Shown here: one piece after another, positions 54,605 through 62,666 of the stretch
How the letters are laid out: each line of letters opens with the position of its first letter
How positions within the stretch are numbered: the first letter of the stretch is position 1
Assembly: GCF_026409565.1 (NCBI RefSeq)
Contig: NZ_CP112881.1
Span: forward strand, 2,673,501-2,737,500
Length of the DNA stretch: 64,000 nt
From: Sneathiella aquimaris
GTDB lineage: Bacteria > Pseudomonadota > Alphaproteobacteria > Sneathiellales > Sneathiellaceae
Direction: 5' to 3'
Position numbers and translations under genes: made by a program
The notes under the pieces: model-generated
Seen by the model: the letters and a program-made list of their open reading frames with translations, nothing else
Told to the model about the DNA's origin: nothing
The model's database searches: none

Positions 54605-56971
54605 TTAATAGAGTGGGCGACCTGCGGTTAAGGCATTGACCTTTTTAATGATTGAGCTCGCGTCAATCCCATAGTGCTTATACACATCACCAATGGTTCC
54701 GGTTTGTCCAAAATGCTCAACCCCGAGTGGGATCGTCTGGTGACCCAGAACCGACCCGAGCCACGCCAAGGTCGCCGGGTGACCGTCTATCACAGTGACG
54801 ATACGGCAATGTGCAGGTATGTCCTGCAGCAGCGTTTCAATATGGGAGCTGGCCCCCTCCTGCCCACGTGAACGGGCACGTTGTGCTGCGGTCCAACCCG
54901 CGTTCAGACGATCGGCGGAGGTAACGGCCAGAACACCTATGTCACGGCGGCCTTCCGCCAGACGTCCCGCAGCCTTGATCGCTTCGGGTGCCACCACGCC
55001 CTGATATGCAATGATCACTTCGCAATTCGGCCCCGGCTGCCTTAGCCAGTAAGCGCCATCGATCGCCCCTTGGCGGAACGCACTGTCCCCCCGTTTCCCC
55101 GGCTGTTCGATCGGGTTGGTTGACAAACGCAGGTAAACCGCACCCCCCGTCTCATCCCGCAACCATGTCCGCTCATCCGGATCACCCTCGCCCTCGCGCT
55201 GTAAATAGTCAAACGCCCATTCCATGATCACCGCCAGTTCATCGGCAAAAGCAGGTTCAAAGGCCGCCAAACCGTCCTGGCTCATCCCGATCAAAGGAGT
55301 CCCGATGGATTGGTGTGCACCGCCTTCGGGCGCCAATGTCACACCAGAAGGCGTTCCGACCAAAAGAAAACGTGCATCCTGATAGCAAGCATAATTAAGA
55401 GCATCCAGCCCACGGCTGACAAACGGATCGTATAGAGTTCCAACAGGTATTACTCGCTTGCCAAAAAGGCTATGCGAGAGGCCCGCAGCCCCTAGAAGAA
55501 GCATCAGGTTCATCTCGGCGATACCGAGTTCAAGATGTTGACCCTCAGGTGTAAATTCCCATTTCGCGGTTGATGGGATGCGATGCTCGATGAACGCATC
55601 CGCCTGTGCAGTGCGGGCAAAAAGTTTACGGCGATTAACCCATGACCCCAGACCTGTTGTGCCGGTGACATCGGGTGACATCGTCAGAATTCGATCGGCC
55701 ATCGTCCCGCCGGTCTTGCCAAGGCCGTCAAGAATTTTGCCAAAGGCTGCTTGAGTGGATATCTCGCGATCGGTGATGCTGTCGATCCGGGGCACGTCGA
55801 TCTGTTCGTCGCAATATCGGCGGGCACCTTTTGCGAAAAATGGTACATCCGACAGAAACGCACGAAGGGCGCCCGGGTCCTCCACTCCGGCGATGGGTTC
55901 CCACTCTTGTCCTTCATCCACACCCATATGAGCCTGCCAGTCCTTAAACTGAGGGACATTCATCAGGCCTCCGTGGTTATCCTTATGCCCGGCGATTGGT
56001 GTCCCCCACCCTTTCACGGTATAGGCCAGAAAGCAAACAGGGCGGTCATGATCAATCCTGGCAAAAACCTCGGCCATGGTCTCTACACAGTTGCCCCCAA
56101 GATTTTCCATTAATGCAGCCAGTTCCTCATCACTGCGCCGCCCCAAAAGCTCGCTCACATCTCCCTGATCACCAAGATCATCCATCAAACGCTGACGCCA
56201 CACCTCACCTCCCATATAGGTAAGTGCCGCAAATTCCTGATTTGGACAGGCATCAATCCACGCCCGCAACTTATCACCGCCCGGTTCGGCAAACGCCGCG
56301 CGCTGGAGGGAGCCATGCTTCACGCGCACCACGTCCCATCCAAACGCATCGAAGATTTTTTCGATCCGACCAAACAGCCCTTCACGGACAACACCATCAA
56401 GCGACTGCCGGTTATAGTCGATAATCCACCAACAGTTCCGCAGATCGTTCTTCCAACCTTCCTGCAAGGTTTCATAAACGTTCCCTTCGTCAAGCTCGGC
56501 GTCGCCCACAAGCGCGACCATCCGACCAAAAGGCGCCCCCTTCCCCCAGGATTTCGCAGCAATATAATCCTGCATCAACGACGCAAAGGAGGTGATGGCA
56601 ACACCAAGACCGACCGAGCCAGTCGAGAAATCAACGTCATCAATATCCTTGGTTCGGCTGGGATAACTCTGCGCCCCCTCAAAGCCACGAAAATTCTCCA
56701 GTTTCTCGCGGGTCTGGTTTCCCATGAGATACTGCATCGCGTGGAAGACAGGGCTGGCATGGGGCTTCACAGCCACCCTGTCCTCAGGGCGAAGCGCCGA
56801 GAAATAAAGGGCCGTCATGATCGACACCATGGACGCGCTACTGGCCTGATGTCCGCCGACCTTGATTCCATCAATTTTGGGACGAATGTGGTTAGCGTGA
56901 TGAATTGTCCAGTGCGAAAGCCACAACAGACGCTGTTCTATGGTCTTGAGATGCTTGGTTTTGGCGATCAT
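54605..56971 (-). CDS. mdeB: Thiamine-diphosphate 2-oxoacid dehydrogenase E1, MdeB-like (AceE/transketolase family)
   Basis: 788 aa, related to homodimeric pyruvate dehydrogenase E1 (AceE, 887 aa in E. coli): GGHQASSASM near the start, the ThDP area VALVGDAELDEGNVYETL followed by WWIIDYNRQSLDG, and TVKGWGTPIAGHKDNH. It lies 11 nt after mdeA. In Pseudomonas putida the same pair with an Lrp regulator degrades methionine: MdeA yields 2-oxobutyrate and MdeB is proposed to act as 2-oxobutyrate dehydrogenase E1. No E2/E3 genes are adjacent, so it would borrow them. Confidence 0.88.
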   Translation of the reverse strand: MIAKTKHLKTIEQRLLWLSHWTIHHANHIRPKIDGIKVGGHQASSASMVSIMTALYFSALRPEDRVAVKPHASPVFHAMQYLMGNQTREKLENFRGFEGAQSYPSRTKDIDDVDFSTGSVGLGVAITSFASLMQDYIAAKSWGKGAPFGRMVALVGDAELDEGNVYETLQEGWKNDLRNCWWIIDYNRQSLDGVVREGLFGRIEKIFDAFGWDVVRVKHGSLQRAAFAEPGGDKLRAWIDACPNQEFAALTYMGGEVWRQRLMDDLGDQGDVSELLGRRSDEELAALMENLGGNCVETMAEVFARIDHDRPVCFLAYTVKGWGTPIAGHKDNHGGLMNVPQFKDWQAHMGVDEGQEWEPIAGVEDPGALRAFLSDVPFFAKGARRYCDEQIDVPRIDSITDREISTQAAFGKILDGLGKTGGTMADRILTMSPDVTGTTGLGSWVNRRKLFARTAQADAFIEHRIPSTAKWEFTPEGQHLELGIAEMNLMLLLGAAGLSHSLFGKRVIPVGTLYDPFVSRGLDALNYACYQDARFLLVGTPSGVTLAPEGGAHQSIGTPLIGMSQDGLAAFEPAFADELAVIMEWAFDYLQREGEGDPDERTWLRDETGGAVYLRLSTNPIEQPGKRGDSAFRQGAIDGAYWLRQPGPNCEVIIAYQGVVAPEAIKAAGRLAEGRRDIGVLAVTSADRLNAGWTAAQRARSRGQEGASSHIETLLQDIPAHCRIVTVIDGHPATLAWLGSVLGHQTIPLGVEHFGQTGTIGDVYKHYGIDASSIIKKVNALTAGRPLY

Positions 56972-56982
56972 CTTGCGCGTCC

Positions 56983-58188
56983 TTATGCTGCGGTTTGCTT
57001 CATATCCCGAGGCAGAGCCTGTTCCAGATCTGCAAATATATCAGCCGGATCTTCCAGCCCCACAGATAGCCTGACCAACCCGTCGCTAATGCCATGGGCT
57101 TGACGCTCTTGCGGCGTATAGGTCGAATGGGTCATGGAAGCCGGGTGCTGGATAAGGGTTTCAGCATCTCCCAAAGAAACTGCCCGCCCGATCATTTCAA
57201 GGCGGTTCATCATATCCTTTCCCGCCTGCATTCCGCCCTTCAGTTCAAAGGCGATCATTCCGCCCGGATTGGCCATCTGCTGCGTGGCGAGCTCATACTG
57301 AGCAAAACTCTTCAGCCCGGGATAATATACCGTACCAATGGCAGGATGCGCTTCCAGCCAAAGGGCTGTTTCCATCGCGGAAGCACAGTGACGATCCATC
57401 CGAAGGGCAAGCGTCTTTAATCCCCGCAAGATCAACATGGCATTGAAAGGGGCCATAACGGCACCGGTCATATCTTTCATGCCAATGAGCCGTATTTCGC
57501 TGATCTGCTCCTGCCCCCCAACCACCAGACCGGCGACAAGGTCACCGTGCCCGCCCAGATATTTAGTGGCGGAGTGCACCACAAGGTCAGCTCCCAGCTC
57601 AATCGGGCGGGTCAGGTAAGGGGTTGCGTAGGTGTTATCGACAACAACCAAGGCACCCGCATCATGAGCGATCGCGCTAACGGCACGAATATCAACCAAA
57701 CGCATGTTCGGATTAGCGGGTGTTTCAAAATAAACTGCGCGGGTCTTTTCACTGACAGCAGCCGACAGGTTCGCCGGATCGGTCAGATCGACATGAGTGA
57801 TCTTCACCCCCCATTTGGCGAGCCCATGACGCATGAAGGCAAAAGTGCATCCGTAAAGCGTTTCATCCACGATCAGTTCGTCACCCGGACTGAGAATGGT
57901 CCAAAGCGTTGCTGTAATCGCCCCCATTCCAGAGGACAGGGCCAACCCCGCTTCTGCCCCTTCGAGCTTGGCCACGCGGCGTTCTAAAAGATCCAGTGTC
58001 GGGTTTGAAATCCGGGAATAGACATGACCTTGTCTCTCTCCGGCGAACATCTCTGCACCTGCTTCGGCTGACTCAAACGCAAAAGTTGAGGTCAAATGGA
58101 GTGGCGGCGTCAAGGCCCCCTCGTTGTCCAGTGGATCGTAGCCATGATGAATAGCACGGGAGGCAAAGCCCTTCAGAGTGTTGGTCAT
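56983..58188 (-). CDS. mdeA: L-methionine gamma-lyase
   Basis: 401 aa from the ATG at 58188, which has AAGGA 8 nt upstream (an ATG three codons earlier sits directly on that site). PLP enzyme of the Cys/Met metabolism family: Lys in HSATKYLGGHGD, and TLYGCTFAFMRHG with the active-site Cys that marks methionine gamma-lyase rather than cystathionine lyases. The N-terminus FASRAIHHGYDPLDNEGAL strongly resembles P. putida MdeA. It splits methionine into methanethiol, ammonia and 2-oxobutyrate. Divergent from the regulator gene. Confidence 0.93.
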   Translation of the reverse strand: MTNTLKGFASRAIHHGYDPLDNEGALTPPLHLTSTFAFESAEAGAEMFAGERQGHVYSRISNPTLDLLERRVAKLEGAEAGLALSSGMGAITATLWTILSPGDELIVDETLYGCTFAFMRHGLAKWGVKITHVDLTDPANLSAAVSEKTRAVYFETPANPNMRLVDIRAVSAIAHDAGALVVVDNTYATPYLTRPIELGADLVVHSATKYLGGHGDLVAGLVVGGQEQISEIRLIGMKDMTGAVMAPFNAMLILRGLKTLALRMDRHCASAMETALWLEAHPAIGTVYYPGLKSFAQYELATQQMANPGGMIAFELKGGMQAGKDMMNRLEMIGRAVSLGDAETLIQHPASMTHSTYTPQERQAHGISDGLVRLSVGLEDPADIFADLEQALPRDMKQTAA

Positions 58189-58246
58189 TGTTGTCATCCT
58201 TCGTTTGAATATGGAAACATATTACCACACTAATCACAGTATTTTA

Positions 58247-58262
58247 TTGCCACTTATGCCAA
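58247..58262. promoter_or_regulatory. Candidate MdeR operator 1
   Basis: Half-site TATGCCAA at 58255-58262 preceded by a degenerate mirror half TTGCCACT (5 of 8 positions). It lies between mdeA and mdeR, 30.5 bp (centre to centre) from operator 2. Confidence 0.4.
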
Positions 58263-58276
58263 CTTTTGATACCAAA

Positions 58277-58293
58277 TTGACATAATATGCCAA
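58277..58293. promoter_or_regulatory. Candidate MdeR operator 2
   Basis: Near-perfect palindrome TTGACATA-A-TATGCCAA (one mismatch between arms), 12 bp upstream of the mdeR ATG, sharing the half-site TATGCCAA with operator 1. Position suggests autoregulation as well as control of mdeA. Confidence 0.5.
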
Positions 58294-58305
58294 AAAAGGA
58301 ACCTT

Positions 58306-58764
58306 ATGGACAACAAAGACCGACAGATAATCCGCGCACTTCAAAAAAACGGGCGAATGACCAATCAGGAGCTTGCTGAACTCGTAAATCTATCGCCGTC
58401 CCCCTGCCTGCGCCGGATACGCAACCTTGAAGCCCGCGGCGCCATTCTGGGGTATGCCGCCAGTGCCGATGCCGCCGCCTACGGACTTCCCGTGACGGTC
58501 TTTGTCAGGATAAAGCTCGAACGGCACAATGAAAAAGACGTTCAACATTTTGAAGCCCGCATCAAGGCGTTAGACGAAGTGCTTGAATGTCACGTCTTGA
58601 CGGGGCAGACAGACTATCAGCTTCGCGTCGTGGTCGCCGATCTCGACAGTTACGAAACGTTCATCCGTAACCGCATCCATCCGATCGGGTGCATCGCATC
58701 CATCGACACCAGCTTCGTATATGGTACGGTCAAAAAGACAGCGGTCTTCCCGCCCCTGAAATAA
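58306..58764 (+). CDS. mdeR: Lrp/AsnC-family regulator, MdeR-like
   Basis: 152 aa, full Lrp length. N-terminal winged helix (QIIRALQKNGRMTNQELAEL, recognition part SPSPCLRRIRNLEARGAI), then the RAM effector domain (ECHVLTGQTDYQLRVVVADLDSYETFI). AAGGA 5 nt before the ATG. Divergent from mdeA-mdeB, the same arrangement as mdeR in P. putida, where it activates methionine breakdown. Confidence 0.9.
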   Translation: MDNKDRQIIRALQKNGRMTNQELAELVNLSPSPCLRRIRNLEARGAILGYAASADAAAYGLPVTVFVRIKLERHNEKDVQHFEARIKALDEVLECHVLTGQTDYQLRVVVADLDSYETFIRNRIHPIGCIASIDTSFVYGTVKKTAVFPPLK

Positions 58765-59156
58765 TGGAACGGCTTGGAATGGGCGGCTGGTGTAGTTTAT
58801 TAAATTCACCGTGCCCGTCTTTCTTGTCCGCCCTTGCCACACTTAAACCCCTAAACGACAGGCCATAACAAACCTGGAAGAACTGACGTCCGCCAAGGCG
58901 CCAGCTCTTCAGGCTTCACAAAGCAAGGCCTCCACTGCCTCCTGTGTTTTGGCAACGGCATTGTTGTAACGGATTAAAAAGGGGATGTTGACCGCATCTT
59001 CACAGATCCTGATTAATCAAAGCCAGTTAAGGGACGCATTACCGATCAATGAACGGACACCCTTTGTCGTTGGCCTTTGCCCATACCCTGGCTAGTTTCC
59101 AGTCCCGCGGGACTTCCCCTACTGTCATGCTTTTCTTAAAGCCATCATTAATTTCG

Positions 59157-59192
59157 ACTGTGCACCCGACTGTGCACCCGACTGTGCACCCA
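59157..59192. repeat. Triple 12-bp tandem repeat
   Basis: Three copies of ACTGTGCACCCG (last copy ends in A instead of G). In the minus-strand frame they read GCTV three times. Short tandem array of unknown role. Confidence 0.85.
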
Positions 59193-59483
59193 CCCGTAAT
59201 CCTGAAACTTAAACGATTTACAAACGACCAGATCAGTTGAGTTTTTTTCTTTTCTGGTTTCGTACATTCATTCAATCAGTGGCCGTAAGTTTTTGAGACA
59301 TTTACTGTTACGAAACCGGACAGAACAATATTCATCGCCCCCATGCTGGACTGGACGGCATGTTTTTATGGAGATTTGACGGAAATGAAATTTTTTCGGG
59401 TCAAAAAGAACAAGTGCGCAATTGAAAGTAAATCCTCCACTTCGATATTCCTTCTCTGCGTAGAATTATGCCACCGACCTGCA

Positions 59484-59514
59484 AAAATACAGGCCCGAAA
59501 CAAACGTCTCGGGC
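59484..59514 (-). terminator. Probable terminator of the TRAP operon
   Basis: On the minus strand an 8-bp stem GCCCGAGA / TTTCGGGC (one G-U pair), 6-nt loop, followed by CTGTATTTTTGC; about 45 bp after the dctM stop. Confidence 0.65.
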
Positions 59515-59558
59515 ATGAAGTTAAGTCAGAAGCAAACCAACCTTTATTAAACATCTTG

Positions 59559-60866
59559 TTATGACATGCTATTTGGTAGCCATGTAGACAGGATTGGGAA
59601 TTGTATCAGGACATACAGAACAACCAGTTCGATCAGGAACAAAGGCGTAATCCCTTTATAGAGTGTGGTGAGTTTTAAGTCTTTATCCGAGGCACTGACC
59701 ACCGCAAACAAATTGATCCCTACTGGCGGAGTGATTACCCCGACTTCCATCAACTTGACTACGATGACGGCAAACCAAATGGGATCAAAGCCCATATTGT
59801 CGGCAACCGGAACCAGAACAGCTGCTGCCATAATCAGGATCGCAAGGCTATCCAGAAACATCCCAAGGATCAGGAACAGAACCACCATCGCGAACAGGAA
59901 ACCTGCATTTCCCAATCCCAAATCTGTGATCAAACTGATTGCTTCGCGCACAAATCCGGAGAATACCAGAAAGCGTGAGAATGTGAGCCCACCGATCACG
60001 ATAACGGCAAGAACAGCAGAGATTTTCACGGTCGCCTTAATCGCTTCCCAAATATCACCGCCATTCTGCCGCTTCATCATCAGAACAATCAGAATTGCTC
60101 CAACCGCGCCGACACTACCCGCAGCGGAAGGCGGAACTGTGCCGGTGTAAATCCCACCGATAACAATAAACGACAGCAGCAAAACTGCCCAAATAGGCTT
60201 CAATGAGGAAAACTTATCACCCCAGCTATATTTTTCAGAATGCTGAGGCACCCAGTCCGGTTTCACGCGGGCGATGATCATGATACCGACGATGTATCCG
60301 ACGACAGTAATAGTGCCAGGAATAATACCGGCAAGAAGAAGTTTCCCAACAGATTGCTGGGTCAGCAATGCATAGATAACAAAAGTGATAGACGGCGGAA
60401 TAAAAGCCGCGAGCGTGCCAGATGCAGCGATCACGCCCCCTGCCAGTCCTTTGTTGTAGCCAAGGCGTGTCATCTCTGGATACGCAATCCGTGTAAACAC
60501 CGCAGAATTCACAATAGTGCTTCCAGATACTGCCGCAAAAGCCGCAGAAGAAGCCACCGTTGACATAAGTAAGGAGCCTTTCAGACCGGCCAGCCATTTA
60601 TGGGCAGCATCAAACATATCCCGCATCAGCCCTGCATTGGAAGCCACAAGCCCCATCAGAATAAACATCGGCACAACAACAAGAGAGTAGTTTGAGGCAA
60701 CCTCGAACGGCATACCGAAAAGAATGATTGTCGCTTTTGCAACTCCAAATTGAAGACTAAGTCCGACGGCTCCCACTGTAAATAATGCAGCCCCAATGGG
60801 CATTCCCGTGAAAATAAGAACAATAAGCGAGAGGATACCCAATCCACCTGACAATATCGCGTCCAT
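59559..60866 (-). CDS. dctM: TRAP transporter large membrane subunit (DctM family)
   Basis: 435 aa, about 12 hydrophobic segments. DctM signatures include SGSTIVNSAVFTRIAYPEM, AASGTLAAFIPPSITFVIYA and the C-terminal GVITPPVGINLFAV. The main transport subunit, driving sodium-coupled uptake of a carboxylate. Overlap-free but only 3 nt after dctQ. Confidence 0.93.
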   Translation of the reverse strand: MDAILSGGLGILSLIVLIFTGMPIGAALFTVGAVGLSLQFGVAKATIILFGMPFEVASNYSLVVVPMFILMGLVASNAGLMRDMFDAAHKWLAGLKGSLLMSTVASSAAFAAVSGSTIVNSAVFTRIAYPEMTRLGYNKGLAGGVIAASGTLAAFIPPSITFVIYALLTQQSVGKLLLAGIIPGTITVVGYIVGIMIIARVKPDWVPQHSEKYSWGDKFSSLKPIWAVLLLSFIVIGGIYTGTVPPSAAGSVGAVGAILIVLMMKRQNGGDIWEAIKATVKISAVLAVIVIGGLTFSRFLVFSGFVREAISLITDLGLGNAGFLFAMVVLFLILGMFLDSLAILIMAAAVLVPVADNMGFDPIWFAVIVVKLMEVGVITPPVGINLFAVVSASDKDLKLTTLYKGITPLFLIELVVLYVLIQFPILSTWLPNSMS

Positions 60867-60869
60867 ATC

Positions 60870-61382
60870 TTAACTCTCCGCAGAAGGGGTATATTGTTTA
60901 CGTGATTTCGGGCTCAGCTCACGGATCAAACGAGCAGACAAAGCCATCAAAGCCAATGTCGCGCCAACGGCTGCAAGCAATTTAAACGGCCAAAGCTCAA
61001 AATTGATGGCACCTGTCATGACGTCGCCTTTCTCCAAGCCCTTCATGGCCAACTTCCAGCTGAGAAACGTCAGGATTGCGAAAAAGCCGATTGTGCAAAT
61101 ATTGTTAAAGGCCGATAACAATCGGCGAAATGTTACCGGGACAGCGTTAATCAGCAAATCTACGGAAATATTGTCGTCGTCTTTTGCCGCCATTGGCATG
61201 GCAAGGAAGAGACAGCTAACCAGTAACATGCTTGAAAATTCGATGGTTCCGGTAATCGGGGCATTAAACAAAGACATTGCCAGCACATCCAACGTCCCCA
61301 GTCCGGCCATCATCAGTGCGCAGATGGCAGATAAAGTTCCTGACTTGTCTACCAACCAATCAAGAGTTCGCAACAGCATCAT
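60870..61382 (-). CDS. dctQ: TRAP transporter small membrane subunit (DctQ family)
   Basis: 170 aa, four predicted membrane helices (SGTLSAICALMMAGLGTLDVLAM and FSSMLLVSCLFLAMPMAA among them). Small DctQ-type subunit pairing with DctM. 61 bp after dctP, with a stem-loop in the gap; 3 nt before dctM. Confidence 0.88.
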   Translation of the reverse strand: MMLLRTLDWLVDKSGTLSAICALMMAGLGTLDVLAMSLFNAPITGTIEFSSMLLVSCLFLAMPMAAKDDDNISVDLLINAVPVTFRRLLSAFNNICTIGFFAILTFLSWKLAMKGLEKGDVMTGAINFELWPFKLLAAVGATLALMALSARLIRELSPKSRKQYTPSAES

Positions 61383-61389
61383 AATAATC

Positions 61390-61425
61390 CAAAATTAAAA
61401 AATGGCCCGTCTTGCGGACCATTTT
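61390..61425 (-). terminator. Stem-loop between dctP and dctQ (probable partial terminator)
   Basis: On the minus strand AAAATGG-T-CCG / CGG-G-CCATTTT arms around a small loop, followed by TTTAATTTT. Right after the binding-protein gene, so probably lowers expression of the membrane subunits. Confidence 0.65.
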
Positions 61426-61443
61426 CATAATGCAATAAACCGA

Positions 61444-62460
61444 CTAGAGTTTTAGCTCTTTTACAAGGAAAGCTTCCACCTCTTTCGCTACGGCTTCAGC
61501 ATCCGGACCAAATTTGGCGGTGGATTGAACATATTGCCCCAGGAGCCATTTAGGCGAAAATTTCTCTTTAATCAGGTGGCTATCCGAAATCGTGATTTTG
61601 GTCAGCTTGCTACTGAATAGTTGATCTGCCTTACCTTGCAAGGTCGTTACAACTTTATTGCCTGTTACTTCACCTTTATCAGAGGCAGCCCAAAACGCTT
61701 TCTTCTGATCCTCTGACATTTCATTCAGAAGATCGTTATTGATATAAGCAAGGTAAGAACTTACCGCACCAAATTCGTAATCAACATAATATTTTGCAAC
61801 TTCGTGGATTTTAAAGACGAGATGAGCCACACGGGAGAAGTATGCACAATCAACGACGCCGCGCTGCATTGCCTCGTAAACTTCATGGGTCAGCGTATTA
61901 ACTGGCACGGCTCCCAACTCTTTGAATACTTTAGGGATGAAGGCACCAAATGTTCGAATTTTAAGGCCTTGCAGATCCGCGACTTTTTCAACCGGCTTGT
62001 TACACAACAGCACATATGGATCCAAGCCACGGAACATAAAGGGCGTAACGCCCGCCTTTTCATATGTTCTACGGGTTAGAGGAAGCGTTTGTAACGCTTT
62101 CTTGTAGAGCGCGGCAACCTGCTCCTGATTTTCAAACAACAGGGACATTCCAAACGCTTCATATGCCGGGAACTGTGAGGCGTAGTGGTTCGTTGGGAAC
62201 GAAGCAATGCCAACAACATTATTTGCAACGAAGTCCAGCATCTCTTTCTGACCGCCAAGAGATCCTCCGAAATGCAGTTTGATTTTATATTCGCCGCCTG
62301 TCCCTTGCTCCAAGGCTTCTGCAAAAGCAAGTTCAGCTTTGTTCGGTGGAAATTTCTCTGGCAGAAAATGCGCAAAATCCAATTCTTTTGCATATACGGA
62401 TTGCGCGGCAAGCAACGCGGCAGACAAACCAGCTAAAGCAACACCAACTTTACGAAACAT
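61444..62460 (-). CDS. dctP: TRAP transporter solute-binding protein (DctP family)
   Basis: 338 aa with signal peptide (VALAGLSAALLAAQSVYA). DctP features: HFLPEKFPPNKAELAFAEAL, LQGLKIRTFGAFIPKVFKELG with the Arg that usually binds the ligand's carboxylate, and VVDCAYFSRVAHLVFKIHEVAKYY. Ligand unknown, probably a carboxylic acid; the divergent CoA ligase suggests an aromatic or other acid (inference). First gene of dctPQM. Confidence 0.92.
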   Translation of the reverse strand: MFRKVGVALAGLSAALLAAQSVYAKELDFAHFLPEKFPPNKAELAFAEALEQGTGGEYKIKLHFGGSLGGQKEMLDFVANNVVGIASFPTNHYASQFPAYEAFGMSLLFENQEQVAALYKKALQTLPLTRRTYEKAGVTPFMFRGLDPYVLLCNKPVEKVADLQGLKIRTFGAFIPKVFKELGAVPVNTLTHEVYEAMQRGVVDCAYFSRVAHLVFKIHEVAKYYVDYEFGAVSSYLAYINNDLLNEMSEDQKKAFWAASDKGEVTGNKVVTTLQGKADQLFSSKLTKITISDSHLIKEKFSPKWLLGQYVQSTAKFGPDAEAVAKEVEAFLVKELKL

Positions 62461-62562
62461 TACTTATCTTCTCCACAAATAGAAGGAACTCCCGAGATGA
62501 GCCTGACTTGTTATCAACTTTTCAGATTGACTATTGACTTCATTCTGTCAGCTCAGCATCAT

Positions 62563-62582
62563 ACATGACACGAATGTCATGT
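62563..62582. promoter_or_regulatory. Perfect palindrome, candidate operator 1 between dctP and the CoA ligase
   Basis: ACATGACA and TGTCATGT, perfect 8-bp arms with a 4-bp centre (CGAA), about 100 bp upstream of both starts. Confidence 0.65.
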
Positions 62583-62598
62583 CTGGTCAATTAAAAAC

Positions 62599-62614
62599 AT
62601 GACGCCAGTGTCAT
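62599..62614. promoter_or_regulatory. Near-perfect palindrome, candidate operator 2
   Basis: ATGACG and TGTCAT with a 4-bp centre, the same design as operator 1 (one mismatch), 34 bp away centre to centre. A further lone half-site ATGACA lies at 62625-62630. Confidence 0.55.
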
Positions 62615-62666
62615 TTTCGTGTAAATGACACTGTAAACCGCCGAACAGGAGAGTTGAAAAATTCTA

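Larger units (their letters stand above)
58765..59558. other. Gene-poor stretch between mdeR and dctM
   Basis: About 790 bp. Holds a triple 12-bp repeat (59157-59192) and a minus-strand open frame (59039-59275) that includes the repeat and a peptide resembling a reverse-transcriptase segment; also the terminator of the TRAP operon near 59484-59514. No gene with a good start was found; possibly remnants of mobile DNA. Confidence 0.4.

Noticed and set aside
59343-59564. 73-codon plus-strand ORF overlapping the TRAP terminator
   Set aside because: It spans the likely terminator and dctM 3' end, has no good start context and no family features.
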